From Microbacterium oxydans (GTDB taxonomy: Bacteria; Actinomycetota; Actinomycetes; Actinomycetales; Microbacteriaceae): a DNA stretch of 64,000 nucleotides. Position 1 is the first letter of the stretch. Each line of letters starts with the position of its first letter. The stretch spans positions 992,001 to 1,056,000 of the forward strand of contig NZ_BJOG01000001.1 in assembly GCF_006540085.1 (NCBI RefSeq). The letters run 5' to 3'. A model generated the notes under the pieces. The model ran no database searches and was not told the origin of the DNA. It worked only from the letters and a program-made list of their open reading frames with translations. Position numbers and translations under genes: made by a program. Below are positions 33,760 to 42,741 of the stretch, piece after piece.

Positions 33760-35031
33760 ATGCGAGAGCCAGCACCCGTCGCCGCCGGAGAGGCCAGAGC
33801 GATGGGTCTGCCTCGGCCTCCCGCTGCGCTGGGGCGGTTCTGGAAGACGCACCCCTGGCTCTTCGACGGACTCCTCGCCGCCGGCTACCTGGTCGTGAGT
33901 GCGTTCTGGTCCCTGGTCACTCCGCTGTCCTCCGGCGCATGGTCGCCCGCGTGGCCGTACATGATCCCGCTGTTCGTGAGCGTGGTGACCTCCGCCTCCC
34001 TGATGTTGCGCTCCCATCGACCCTGGCTCACGTACCTGGTGTTCGGGGCGGGTGCGGTCGTCGCGCTCGTCACCGACACCGTCGTCGAGACGTTCGGGGT
34101 CGGCCTCGCGGTCTACGCGCTGTTCGTCTACCGGTCGAATCGCAGCGGCTGGATCGCGTTCGGCATCACCGTGGTGGGAGGGGTCCTCGTCCTCCCTGCC
34201 CTGGACTGGCTGCGCGAACCCGATCCGGAACGTCTCTTCGTCTCGGTGCCCACGAGCGTGCTGTTCCTCGCCGTGATGCTGATCGCTGCCCTCCTCGGAG
34301 TCAACGTGGGTGACCGGCGGCGGTATATCGGAGCGATCCTCGATCGCGCCAATCAGCTCGCCCGTGAACGCGATCAGCAGGCACGGATCGCGACTCTGGC
34401 CGAGCGCGCCAGGATCACGCGCGAGATCCACGATGTCGTGGCGCACAGCGTGTCGGTGATGGTGTCGCTCGCAGACGGTGCGGATGCCCTGGCCGAGAAG
34501 GACCCGCAGCGGTCGAGGGACGCCGTGCAGGAGATCGGCGAGATCGGGCGGCAGTCGCTCGTCGAGATGCGGCAGCTGCTCGGTGCTCTGGGCGACGACA
34601 CGGCGGAGAGCGAAGAAGACGGTTCGTTGCGGCCGAATCCTGGACTTGCCGAGCTCGTGCCTCTCGTCGAGACCTTCCGCACGGCGGGGCTCCCCGTGTC
34701 GGTGCGCACGGAGGGGAGTGCGCCTTCGTCGCCCGCTCTGCAGAACACGATCCACCGCATCGTGCAGGAGGCGCTCACGAACGCGCTGCGCTACGCGAAG
34801 GATCCGCGTGAGGTGCGGGTGCTGCTCGACTTCCGCGACGACGTCCTCGTGATCGAGGTCACCGACGACGGGCAGCAGGGACCGCCCGCCGCCTCGGTCG
34901 GGTCGGGTCGCGGGCTCGTCGGCGTGCGTGAGCGGGCGCGGCTGGCCGGCGGAACAGTGCAGACCGGACCTCTGCCCGACGGCGGATGGCGCGTGCGGGT
35001 GGAGATCCCCGAACAGGAGGACCAGCGATGA
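33760..35031 (+). CDS. Sensor histidine kinase (HisKA_3 type)
   Basis: A 423-residue kinase with about five membrane segments in residues 28-185 and a coiled linker. The dimerisation domain has RITREIHDVVAHSVSVMVS with the phosphoacceptor His, and the ATPase domain has EALTNALRYA and an intact DDG D-box. There is no extracellular domain, so it senses the membrane or an internal signal. The stop overlaps the regulator start by 4 nt. It is probably paired with the regulator at 35028-35693. Confidence 0.92.
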   Translation: MREPAPVAAGEARAMGLPRPPAALGRFWKTHPWLFDGLLAAGYLVVSAFWSLVTPLSSGAWSPAWPYMIPLFVSVVTSASLMLRSHRPWLTYLVFGAGAVVALVTDTVVETFGVGLAVYALFVYRSNRSGWIAFGITVVGGVLVLPALDWLREPDPERLFVSVPTSVLFLAVMLIAALLGVNVGDRRRYIGAILDRANQLARERDQQARIATLAERARITREIHDVVAHSVSVMVSLADGADALAEKDPQRSRDAVQEIGEIGRQSLVEMRQLLGALGDDTAESEEDGSLRPNPGLAELVPLVETFRTAGLPVSVRTEGSAPSSPALQNTIHRIVQEALTNALRYAKDPREVRVLLDFRDDVLVIEVTDDGQQGPPAASVGSGRGLVGVRERARLAGGTVQTGPLPDGGWRVRVEIPEQEDQR

Positions 35032-35693
35032 CCGAGGAACCGACCCCGATCCGGGTGCTCATCGTCGACGATCACGAGTTGATCCGGCGAGGGATGAGGA
35101 TGGTGCTCGACGCCGAAGACGACATGAAGGTCGTCGGCGAGGCAGCATCAGGAGCCGAGGCTGTGCACATGGCCGCGGATCTGCGCCCCGACGTGATCCT
35201 GATGGACATCCGGATGCCGGAGATGGACGGCATCGAGGCGACCAGGCGCATCGTCAGGGGCACTCCGTCGAGCAGGGTGCTGGTGCTCACGACCTTCGAC
35301 CTCGACGAGTACGCGTTCGGGAGCCTTCGTGCGGGAGCGAGTGGTTTCCTGTTGAAGAACACTCCGCCCGCGCAGCTGACGGCGGCGATCAGGGCGATCG
35401 CCGCCGGTGATGCTCTGGTCTCGCCGCGTGTCACCCGGTCGATGCTCGATCTGTTCGCCACACGCCTGCCCCGACAGGCGGAGCGTGGGGATGCGCGCCT
35501 GGACGTGCTGACCGAGCGGGAGCGCGACGTGTTCCTCGCCATCGCCAAGGGGTACAACAACACCGAGATCGGCGAGAGCCTCTTCGTGTCCGAGTCGACC
35601 GTGAAGACCCATGTCGGCAGGGTGCTGCTGAAACTCGATCTGCGTGACCGCGTGCAGGCCGTCATCCTCGCCTACGAGATCGGTCTGGTCTGA
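35028..35693 (+). CDS. NarL/LuxR-family response regulator
   Basis: A 221-residue regulator with DDHE near residues 14-17, phosphoacceptor Asp in VILMDIRMPEMDG near 59, LLKN with the conserved Lys near 109 and the LuxR helix-turn-helix (LTERERDVFLAIAKGYNNTEIGESL) near 156. The ATG at 35028 overlaps the kinase gene; earlier in-frame codons lie inside the kinase sequence and are rejected. Its targets are unknown. Confidence 0.93.
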   Translation: MTEEPTPIRVLIVDDHELIRRGMRMVLDAEDDMKVVGEAASGAEAVHMAADLRPDVILMDIRMPEMDGIEATRRIVRGTPSSRVLVLTTFDLDEYAFGSLRAGASGFLLKNTPPAQLTAAIRAIAAGDALVSPRVTRSMLDLFATRLPRQAERGDARLDVLTERERDVFLAIAKGYNNTEIGESLFVSESTVKTHVGRVLLKLDLRDRVQAVILAYEIGLV

Positions 35694-35698
35694 CGGGG

Positions 35699-35734
35699 GT
35701 GCGACGTCAGGGAGCTCTCTCCCCGACGTCGCAC
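35699..35734. terminator. Hairpin between convergent genes, probable bidirectional terminator
   Basis: GTGCGACGTC (35699-35708) pairs with GACGTCGCAC (35725-35734). After one mismatch a further GGG/CCC extends the stem around an 8-nt loop. It lies between the ends of the response regulator (+) and the ABC-F gene (-), only 5 nt from the first. Confidence 0.65.
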
Positions 35735-35741
35735 GTCCGCG

Positions 35742-37361
35742 TCAGGGCTCGAGCGTCACCTCCTGCAGTGCGCCTTCGCCGTCGATCTCGAGCGTCAGAT
35801 CGAGGTCGAGGCGACGCAGGAATGCGTCGTCGTGGCTCACGACGAGCACGGCGCCTCGGTAGGCGCGGAGGGCTTCGACGAGCTGGTCGACCGTGTCGAG
35901 GTCGAGGTTGTTCGTCGGCTCGTCGAGCACCACGAGGTGCGGTGCGGGGTCGGCGAGCAGCAGCGTCGCCAGCGCGACGCGGAACCGCTCACCGCCGGAG
36001 AGGGACGCCACAGGGCGCTCGGCCGTGGCTCCTCGGATGAGGAACCGGGCGAGCCGGTTGCGCAGCTCCTTCTCCGGCACGTGGGGTGCTGCGGCGGCGA
36101 TGCTCTCGAACACCGAGCGCTGCTCGTCGAGTCCGTCGACCCGCTGCGGCAGGTAGCCGATCAGGTCGGTGTGGGCCTCGGCGTGCAGCGGATGCTCATC
36201 CGGAGCCGAGCCGCCGGCGACCAACCGCTCCAGCAGCGTGGTCTTGCCCGCCCCGTTCCGGCCGATCAGTGCGACCCGCTCCGGACCCTGGATCACCCAG
36301 GCTCGTTCGTCATCGCCGACCGTCGCGATGCGGCGGCTGCGGGACACCTGCGGGTCGGGCAGTTCGATCTTCATCGATGCATCAGAGCGCACACGGCGCC
36401 CCGCTTCATCGAGGAGCGACCGCGCCGCATCCTCCTTCGCTCCGACCTCGGTGCGCAGTCGGCCCGCCGAGACCTCAGCGGCCATCTTGCGCCCGTGGGC
36501 CACGATCTTCGGGACGCGCTTCTCGATCTCCGCCTTCTTCGCGGTGCGTGCGCGGTGGGCGAGCTTCACCTCGGCTTCGATCCGCTGACGCTTCTCCTTG
36601 CGGAGCACCTGGGCGGCGGTGACCTCGGCTTGCTTCGCCGCATCCTGCTCGGCGTCCAGCCACGCCCGCCACTCGGAGTACGGGCCGCCGAACACGCTCA
36701 GCGTCTGGGCGTAGAGCTCGGCGGTGTCGTCCATCAGCTCGAGCAGAGACAGGTCGTGGCTCACGACGATGAGCGTGCCCTTCCAGGCGCGCACCATCGC
36801 CGCGAGCTTCGCTCTGGCGTCGCGGTCGAGGTTGTTGGTCGGCTCGTCGAGAACCGTGATGGGCGCGCGGCGCAGACGGATGCCGGCGATCGCGACGAGC
36901 ACCGCCTCCCCTCCCGAGAGCTCGCCGACCGTGCGGTCGAGGAAGTCCGGGGCCAGTCCGGCCTCGGCCAGCGACGCCTCCGCGCGCGCTTCGATGTCCC
37001 AGTCGTCCCCGACCGCATCGAAGTGGGCCGGGTCGACGTCGCCCGTGCCGATCGCCCGCACGGCATCGAGGGCTTCGGACACCCCGAGGAGGTCGCTGAC
37101 GCGGCGGTCGACATCGAGTGTCAGCTGCTGCGGAAGGTACGCGACCTCGCCGGATGCGGTGACGACGCCCGAGGTGGAGTCGAGCTCGCCGGCGATCAGT
37201 CGCAGCAGCGTGGACTTGCCGGCGCCGTTGCGTCCGACGAGCCCGGTGCGTCCCGAGCCGAAGGACCCGGAGATGCCGTCGAGCGCGATCGAGCCGTCGG
37301 GCCAGGTGAAGGTGAGCCGGTCGAGGACGACCGAGGCGTGAAGAGTTGTCGGGGTTGACAT
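35742..37361 (-). CDS. ABC-F family ATPase
   Basis: A 539-residue soluble protein with two ABC ATPase domains and no membrane part. Walker A sequences are GRNGAGKST and GRNGAGKTT; signatures are LSGGEAVLVA and LSGGERFRVA. A basic, Ala/Lys-rich linker joins the domains. ABC-F proteins act on the ribosome, either as translation factors or as ribosome-protection resistance proteins; the sequence alone does not say which. ATG 37359-37361 follows GGAG. A palindrome 53 bp upstream (37414-37431) may control it. Confidence 0.9.
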   Translation of the reverse strand: MSTPTTLHASVVLDRLTFTWPDGSIALDGISGSFGSGRTGLVGRNGAGKSTLLRLIAGELDSTSGVVTASGEVAYLPQQLTLDVDRRVSDLLGVSEALDAVRAIGTGDVDPAHFDAVGDDWDIEARAEASLAEAGLAPDFLDRTVGELSGGEAVLVAIAGIRLRRAPITVLDEPTNNLDRDARAKLAAMVRAWKGTLIVVSHDLSLLELMDDTAELYAQTLSVFGGPYSEWRAWLDAEQDAAKQAEVTAAQVLRKEKRQRIEAEVKLAHRARTAKKAEIEKRVPKIVAHGRKMAAEVSAGRLRTEVGAKEDAARSLLDEAGRRVRSDASMKIELPDPQVSRSRRIATVGDDERAWVIQGPERVALIGRNGAGKTTLLERLVAGGSAPDEHPLHAEAHTDLIGYLPQRVDGLDEQRSVFESIAAAAPHVPEKELRNRLARFLIRGATAERPVASLSGGERFRVALATLLLADPAPHLVVLDEPTNNLDLDTVDQLVEALRAYRGAVLVVSHDDAFLRRLDLDLTLEIDGEGALQEVTLEP

Positions 37362-37413
37362 GAGTGTCTCCTGTCGAGTGCGAGGGTGCACTGACACCGA
37401 GCCCCCTGCCGGG

Positions 37414-37431
37414 CCGTGACACGCGTCACGG
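37414..37431. promoter_or_regulatory. Palindrome CCGTGAC-4 nt-GTCACGG upstream of the ABC-F gene
   Basis: A perfect 7+7 bp inverted repeat with a 4-nt spacer, 53 bp before the ABC-F start. It could be a repressor operator or a leader hairpin that attenuates translation, as known for some ABC-F resistance genes. The rest of 37362-37650 (about 290 bp) shows no further feature that I can support. Confidence 0.4.
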
Positions 37432-37650
37432 GATGGGGAGGAGTGGGTCTGCCGTGGAGTCGGCGATCGTCGGGTCAGCGCGCGGAAAGATGAGCGCGGA
37501 GGCGACGGATCAGATCAAAGGACTTCCAGACACGGCGGACAGGACTCCCCGACGATACCCGGGCGTGTCGCGATCGCGCAACCCCGGGCGTGTCGGATTG
37601 TCCGTCGCGCGGGGGATGCCGTCGCCTCCACCGGTGCGTAGCGTGGAGGC

Positions 37651-37935
37651 ATGGCAGATCACGATCCGAGTCCGCAGGAGTCGCGTTCGCGTATGGGCCT
37701 GGGCGTCGGGCTCGCGCTCGGAGTGGCGATCGGGGCGTCGCTGGGCGCCGCCCTGCAGAACTGGGCCCTCGGAATCGGAATCGGAGTGGCGATCGGCGTC
37801 GCCCTCTCCGTCGCCATCACCTCGGGCGGCGGATCCGGTTCCCGCGAGCGCGAGGACGAGCGCGACGGGGGCGACGAGACCGACGGGCGCCCTGGTGACG
37901 ACTCCGGTGCGTCCGAGGAGGAGCCGGAGCGCTGA
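37651..37935 (+). CDS. Small Gly/Ala-rich membrane protein
   Basis: A 94-residue protein. Two hydrophobic Gly/Ala-rich segments (about 16-36 and 41-57, GLGVGLALGVAIGASLGAAL and GIGIGVAIGVALSVAI) form glycine-zipper-like helices. The last 35 residues are highly charged (Glu, Asp, Arg, Gly). ATG 37651 is preceded by GGAGGC. No known family; the tail looks disordered. Confidence 0.65.
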   Translation: MADHDPSPQESRSRMGLGVGLALGVAIGASLGAALQNWALGIGIGVAIGVALSVAITSGGGSGSREREDERDGGDETDGRPGDDSGASEEEPER

Positions 37936-38592
37936 TCAGCTCGCGGCGATCCCCTCGACCCACTTGGTGAGGAAGCGGTGCACGTCGGTCAGTTCCTCCT
38001 CCGAGATGCTGTGCGTGAGTCCGGTGTACACCCGACCGGACAGCTCGGAGTGCGTCGGCAGCCATTGGGCCGTGTGGTCGACCAGCGCGGGCGGGATGAC
38101 GTCGTCGTGCGTGCCCCGACCCCAGAACACCGGTGGGCGCAGCTCGGCAAGTGCCTCGTCGTTCGGAAGGTCTCCCGATGCGGCGTATCCGCTCAGCGCC
38201 GCCACCGCGCCGAAGCGTTCCGGAGCCAGACGGAGGGCCTGCAGCGCCACCGCCGCGCCCTGAGAGAAGCCGAGCAGCGCCACCGAGGGGGCATCGGCGG
38301 CTGCGGAGTCGAGCCAGCGCAGGAAGGCGTCTGCCGCGGCGGTGACCGCCTCCGAGCTGCGTCCGTCGAGTCCTTCGATCGGGTACCAGGAGCGCCCCGG
38401 CATGGGCCACGGAGGGGCGAGCGGAGCGGCGACGGAGGCCACGGCGATGCCCTCGGGAAGGTAGGGGATGAGTCCGAAGAGGTCGTGTTCGTCCGCCCCG
38501 TAACCGTGCAGGAGGACCAGCAGAGGCGCCCCTGCGCGGTCGGTGGACGACCATCGGGTCGCGGAGTCGTCGATCGTCAGGTTCTCGCTCAC
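37936..38592 (-). CDS. Phospholipase/carboxylesterase-family alpha/beta hydrolase
   Basis: A 218-residue alpha/beta hydrolase of the carboxylesterase type. The LLHGYGADEHDLFGL oxyanion region, the nucleophile elbow GFSQG near 119, the catalytic Asp in RGTHDDVIP and the His in GLTHSISEEEL are all visible. It probably hydrolyses short-chain or lysophospholipid esters in the cytoplasm. It starts at GTG 38590-38592 behind AGGA. It ends adjacent to the stop of the convergent small membrane protein. Confidence 0.87.
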   Translation of the reverse strand: MSENLTIDDSATRWSSTDRAGAPLLVLLHGYGADEHDLFGLIPYLPEGIAVASVAAPLAPPWPMPGRSWYPIEGLDGRSSEAVTAAADAFLRWLDSAAADAPSVALLGFSQGAAVALQALRLAPERFGAVAALSGYAASGDLPNDEALAELRPPVFWGRGTHDDVIPPALVDHTAQWLPTHSELSGRVYTGLTHSISEEELTDVHRFLTKWVEGIAAS

Positions 38593-38712
38593 ACCGTCAT
38601 CCTGCCAGGGGCCACCCTCATCGTCTGCTCAGCCGTCGCGCGGCGGCCGTCCACTCGAGGTGCACGGCCGGGCGCGGTGTCGGTTCTGAGGGACGGCTGG
38701 TAGAAAGGACAC

Positions 38713-39318
38713 ATGGCGGTCCGCACACCTGATCCTGATCCGGAACCCGACGACGACGGTCTCGGCGAGTTCCCGGATTCGAATCGCCCTGCGCGCGATG
38801 CGAACCCCGGCTGGTTGAGCGAGTTCGAGCTCGAAGAGGCTCGGCGTCGGCTGCCGATGCTCTATGTGGAGGCGATCCCGGTGCGCACCGACGGCTCCGG
38901 CCAGGTGATCGAGATCGGCATCCTGCTGCGCTCCACCCCGATGGGGGAGATGACCCGCACGATCGTTTCCGGGCGCGTCCGCTTCGGCGAGACGATCCGC
39001 GACGCCCTCTTCCGCCACGTCGAGAACGACCTGGGCCCGATGGCCTTCCCGCTGCTTCCGCCCCAGCCGCTGCCGTTCACCGTGGCCGAGTACTTCCCGA
39101 TCCCCGGCGTGAGTGCCTTCCACGACGACAGGCAGCATGCGGTGTCGCTGGCCTTCGTCGTGCCGGTGACCGGCACGTGCGAGCCACGGCAGGATGCGCT
39201 CGAGGTCACCTGGTTCTCGCCGGAGGCCGCCGGGTCCGACGCGGTCGCCGCCGAGATGGAGAACGGTCGAGGCACTCTCATCCGCCAGGCTCTCGCGAGC
39301 CTCGGTCTGCTGCGCTGA
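38713..39318 (+). CDS. NUDIX-family hydrolase (DUF4916 type)
   Basis: A 201-residue protein. A Pro/Asp-rich N-terminus precedes a NUDIX-like fold (MLYVEAIPVRTDGSGQVIEIGILLR, then a GRVRFGETIRDALFRHVENDLG helix). The NUDIX box is degenerate: the usual REXXEE Glu residues are not all present, as in the DUF4916 subgroup of actinobacteria. ATG 38713 follows GAAAGGA. Diphosphohydrolase activity is therefore uncertain. Confidence 0.78.
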   Translation: MAVRTPDPDPEPDDDGLGEFPDSNRPARDANPGWLSEFELEEARRRLPMLYVEAIPVRTDGSGQVIEIGILLRSTPMGEMTRTIVSGRVRFGETIRDALFRHVENDLGPMAFPLLPPQPLPFTVAEYFPIPGVSAFHDDRQHAVSLAFVVPVTGTCEPRQDALEVTWFSPEAAGSDAVAAEMENGRGTLIRQALASLGLLR

Positions 39319-39330
39319 GACCTCCGGTGC

Positions 39331-40404
39331 TCAGGCTCCGGCTGTGGTGAGGCGCGAGAGCTCGGCGACGAAGGCGTCGACGTCGGCTTCTTCGGTGTCG
39401 AAACCGCACATCCAGCGCACCTCCTTGCGCGCCGCGTCCCAGTCGTAGAAGCGGAACGAGTCGCGCAGCCGGTCGGCGACGCCGTCCGGGAGCGTGGCGA
39501 AGACGCCGTTGGACTGCGTCGGCTGGGTGAAGTCGACGCCGCGGATGGAGCCGTCGGCGATGCCCGCCTCGATCTCCGAACGCAGACGCGCCGCCATGGC
39601 GTTCGCGTGCTTCGCGTTGCGCAGCCACAGGTCGGTCTCGAGCAGAGCGATCAGCTGCGCCGACACGAACCGCATCTTCGACGACAGCTGCATGTTGAAC
39701 TTGCGCGAGTACTTCAGGCCGTCGGCGGCGTCGGGGTTCAGCACGACGATGGCCTCGCCGAGCATGGCGCCGTTCTTGGTGCCGCCGAAGGTCAGCACAT
39801 CGACGCCGGCGTCGCGGGTGAACGCACGCAGCGGCAGGTCGAGGGCCGCTGCCGCGTTCGAGAGGCGCGCACCGTCGAGGTGCAGCTTCATGCCGCGCTC
39901 GTGCGCGTGGTCGGCGATCGTGCGGATCTCCTCGGCTGTGTACAGCGTGCCGAGCTCGGTGGTCTGGGTGATCGAGACGACCAGCGGCTGTGCGCGGTGC
40001 TCGTCGCCCCAGCCCCAGGCTTCGCGGTCGATCAGCTCGGGCGTGAGCTTGCCGTCGTCGGTGGGGACGGTCAGCAGCTTGAAGCCGCCGATCTTCTCCG
40101 GGGCCGCGGCCTCGTCGACGTTGATGTGGGCGGTCGAAGCGGCGATCACCGCCCCCCAACGCGGCAGCATGGACTGCAGGCCGGTGACGTTCGCGCCGGT
40201 GCCGTTGAACACCGGGAACGCCTGCACGCCCTCGCCGAAGTGCTCCTGGAAGACCTCCTGCAGGCGCGCGGTGTACGCGTCCTCGCCGTAGGCGCTCTGG
40301 TGGCCTCCGTTCGCCGCGGCGATGGCCGCGAGGACGTCGGGGTGGATACCGGAGTAGTTGTCACTGGCGAAGCCCCGGATCGCGGGGTCATGCTGGATGC
40401 TCAC
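39331..40404 (-). CDS. Threonine aldolase / beta-eliminating lyase family enzyme
   Basis: A 357-residue PLP enzyme of the low-specificity L-threonine aldolase type. The N-terminus FASDNYSGIHPDVLAAI, the HLDGARLSNAAAAL segment and the PLP Lys in LTFGGTKNGAM are diagnostic. It would cleave L-threonine or allo-threonine to glycine and acetaldehyde. The start is GTG 40402-40404. It diverges from the MFS gene. Confidence 0.9.
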   Translation of the reverse strand: MSIQHDPAIRGFASDNYSGIHPDVLAAIAAANGGHQSAYGEDAYTARLQEVFQEHFGEGVQAFPVFNGTGANVTGLQSMLPRWGAVIAASTAHINVDEAAAPEKIGGFKLLTVPTDDGKLTPELIDREAWGWGDEHRAQPLVVSITQTTELGTLYTAEEIRTIADHAHERGMKLHLDGARLSNAAAALDLPLRAFTRDAGVDVLTFGGTKNGAMLGEAIVVLNPDAADGLKYSRKFNMQLSSKMRFVSAQLIALLETDLWLRNAKHANAMAARLRSEIEAGIADGSIRGVDFTQPTQSNGVFATLPDGVADRLRDSFRFYDWDAARKEVRWMCGFDTEEADVDAFVAELSRLTTAGA

Positions 40405-40459
40405 CGCTCAAGCCTAATCGCCCTACCGGATGTCCCCGCCCCGCTCTACCCTCGAATCC

Positions 40460-41851
40460 ATGGAGCGCACCGTAGCGAAGAGAGCCTTCGCCAACGTCCT
40501 CGTCAACACGCTCATCGCGAACGTGACGACGAGCTTCCTGTGGTTCGCGCTGACGTTCTGGGTCTACATCGAGACGCAGTCGGTGCTGGCCACGGGCATC
40601 ATCGGCGGCGCCTACATGCTGTTCGTCGCGTTCTTCGCGATGGCGTTCGGCACGATCGTCGATCGCAACCGCAAGCACACCGTCATGGTGATCTCGAGCA
40701 TCATCTCCGCGGTCTCCTTCCTCGTCGCCGGGGTGCTCTACTTCTGGCAGCCCGAGGCGGCGCTGCTCGATCTGGGAGGGCCGTGGTTCTGGCTGTTCTC
40801 CGGCATCATCCTGTTCGGCGGCGTGATCGAGCAGCTGCGCAACATCGCGCTGTCCACGACCGTGACCCTGCTCATCCCCGAGGAGAAGCGCGCGAACGCG
40901 AACGGTCTGGTCGGCACGGTGCAGGGCATCGCCTTCCTGGTCACCAGTGTGTTCTCGGGATTGTCGATCGGCTTCCTCGGCATGGGATGGACCCTGGCGA
41001 TCGCCATCGCCGCCATGGCGCTCACCTTCGCGCACCTGCTGTTCATCCGCATCCCTGAGGGCGCTCCGGAGCCCGACCCGAACGCCTCCAGCGCCCTCGA
41101 CTTCCGGGGAAGCGTGCAGGCCATCCGACTGGCTCCCGGGCTGTTCGCCCTGATCATCTTCTCCACGTTCAACAACCTCATCGGCGGCGTCTACATGGCG
41201 CTCATGGACCCCTACGGGCTCACGCTCTTCGATGCCCAGACCTGGGGGTTCGCTTTGGCCTTCGCCTCGACCGGCTTCCTCGTCGGCGGCGGGCTGGTGG
41301 CCAAGTTCGGCCTCGGCCCCAAGCCCATGCGCACGATGCTGCTCGTGGTCATCGCGATGGGACTGCTCGGGTCTGTGTTCATGCTGCGAGAGTGGTGGCC
41401 GCTCTACGTGGTCGGCATGTGGGTGTACATGGCACTGGTGCCTCCGGTCGAGGCCGCGGAGCAGACCGTGATCCAGAAGGTCGTGCCGTTCCAGCGTCAG
41501 GGGCGTGTGTTCGGGGTGGCCGCAGCGATGGAAGCGGCGGCGGCTCCGCTCACGGCCTTCCTGATCGCCCCGATCGCCGAATTCCTGATCATCCCCTACA
41601 TGAGGACCGCCCAGGGGCAGCAGCAGTGGGGGTGGCTGCTCGGAGAAGGCGAGGCGCGAGGCATCGCGCTGATCTGCCTGTTCGCCGGACTGATCATGGT
41701 CGTCGCCGCCACGCTGGCCTTCTTCACGCGCTCCTATCGCAAACTCACCGAGCTCTACGCCGAGGCTCCCGAGCAGGAGATCGACGCGCCGGAACCGGAG
41801 GGGGCGGATGCTCCACCCGTGGTTCCGGGGATGCCTCCGGATTCCCGCTGA
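40460..41851 (+). CDS. MFS transporter, macrolide-efflux-like
   Basis: A 463-residue major facilitator protein with about 12 membrane segments. The loop between segments 2 and 3 reads GTIVDRNRKH, and the arrangement and N-terminus resemble the MefA-like 12-segment exporters. The C-terminal 25 residues are acidic and Pro-rich. Substrate unknown; a drug or metabolite exporter is likely. Confidence 0.85.
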   Translation: MERTVAKRAFANVLVNTLIANVTTSFLWFALTFWVYIETQSVLATGIIGGAYMLFVAFFAMAFGTIVDRNRKHTVMVISSIISAVSFLVAGVLYFWQPEAALLDLGGPWFWLFSGIILFGGVIEQLRNIALSTTVTLLIPEEKRANANGLVGTVQGIAFLVTSVFSGLSIGFLGMGWTLAIAIAAMALTFAHLLFIRIPEGAPEPDPNASSALDFRGSVQAIRLAPGLFALIIFSTFNNLIGGVYMALMDPYGLTLFDAQTWGFALAFASTGFLVGGGLVAKFGLGPKPMRTMLLVVIAMGLLGSVFMLREWWPLYVVGMWVYMALVPPVEAAEQTVIQKVVPFQRQGRVFGVAAAMEAAAAPLTAFLIAPIAEFLIIPYMRTAQGQQQWGWLLGEGEARGIALICLFAGLIMVVAATLAFFTRSYRKLTELYAEAPEQEIDAPEPEGADAPPVVPGMPPDSR

Positions 41852-41929
41852 CGCTGACCGCCGCGCAGGAGCGGACAGGGGGCATCGAGACGGCATCGAG
41901 GGAGCCTCGGTGCCGTGCCAGGCCGGGGA

Positions 41930-42610
41930 TCAGCCCAGGTCCAGCACCCGGTCGTTGAGCGCGGTCGCGTCCTCGTCCCACAGCGCGACGATCCGGGCGG
42001 CCAGCGCATCGGGATCGAGTGCCTTGGCGCGGAACACCACGGACGCCGTGCGCAGGGGCTCGTCGGCTTCGCGTGCGGCCTTGGCGTAGCCCTGGGCCAC
42101 CGCTCGCGCCCAGGCCTCGCTCGCAGCCTTGACCGCGGCGTAGTTCGCCCCGCCGGCGAGGGGGCGCGCGACGGCGGTGGATGAGACGATCGCGAAGCGT
42201 CCGGCGTCTGAGGCGCGCACCACATCGTCGAACGCCCGGCTCGTGGCTCGCACGGCGTCGAGCGCGGGGAGCAGCGCGGCGAAGTCCTCATCGGACTGTC
42301 CGGCCAGGCCCCCGCCTCCTCTCCACCCTCCGACCAGCGGAACCACTGCATCCACGGGGCCGAGCCGCGAGGCCAGGGTGGTCATCTCGTCGAGAGAGGT
42401 CGCATCGGCGACCTCGACCTGAGCGCCGGCATCTGCGATCTCCCGCAGGCGCTCCTCCGAGCGGCCGGTCGCGAAGACCCGTGCGTTCGCGGCGACCAGC
42501 GCCCGCGTCACGGCGAGGCCGGCCGCACTGGTGGCCCCGGCGAGCAGGACGATGCGTCCGGAAGCCGTCGATTCGGTGCGCTCGGCCTCGTGCGCCACGT
42601 GTTCAGCCAT
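41930..42610 (-). CDS. SDR-family NAD(P)-dependent oxidoreductase
   Basis: A 226-residue short-chain dehydrogenase. The cofactor motif is degenerate (GATSAAG instead of TGxxxGIG). The catalytic region carries SSTAVARPLAGGANYAAVKAA with Ser, Tyr and Lys. ATG 42608-42610 has GGGAGAG at good spacing; a GTG 9 nt upstream is rejected because it is too close to it. Substrate unknown. Confidence 0.8.
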   Translation of the reverse strand: MAEHVAHEAERTESTASGRIVLLAGATSAAGLAVTRALVAANARVFATGRSEERLREIADAGAQVEVADATSLDEMTTLASRLGPVDAVVPLVGGWRGGGGLAGQSDEDFAALLPALDAVRATSRAFDDVVRASDAGRFAIVSSTAVARPLAGGANYAAVKAASEAWARAVAQGYAKAAREADEPLRTASVVFRAKALDPDALAARIVALWDEDATALNDRVLDLG

Positions 42611-42640
42611 GTCGTCCACTCTCCCGGATCGGAGGGGCTT

Positions 42641-42689
42641 CTGCGGCCGGAACCTGCGGGAGATCCCGCACGAGAGGTTCCGGCCGCAG
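42641..42689 (-). terminator. Strong nested hairpin, probable terminator of the DUF6421 gene
   Basis: CTGCGGCCGGAACCT (42641-42655) pairs perfectly with 42675-42689, and inside it GCGGG (42656-42660) pairs with CCCGC (42665-42669). It lies 50 to 100 nt past the DUF6421 stop on the minus strand and just upstream of the SDR gene. It separates the two genes transcriptionally. Confidence 0.65.
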
Positions 42690-42741
42690 CGCGGTGCGCC
42701 CCAGCGTCACACTCGGAACGCGCGCGGTGCGCGCGTGGTCA

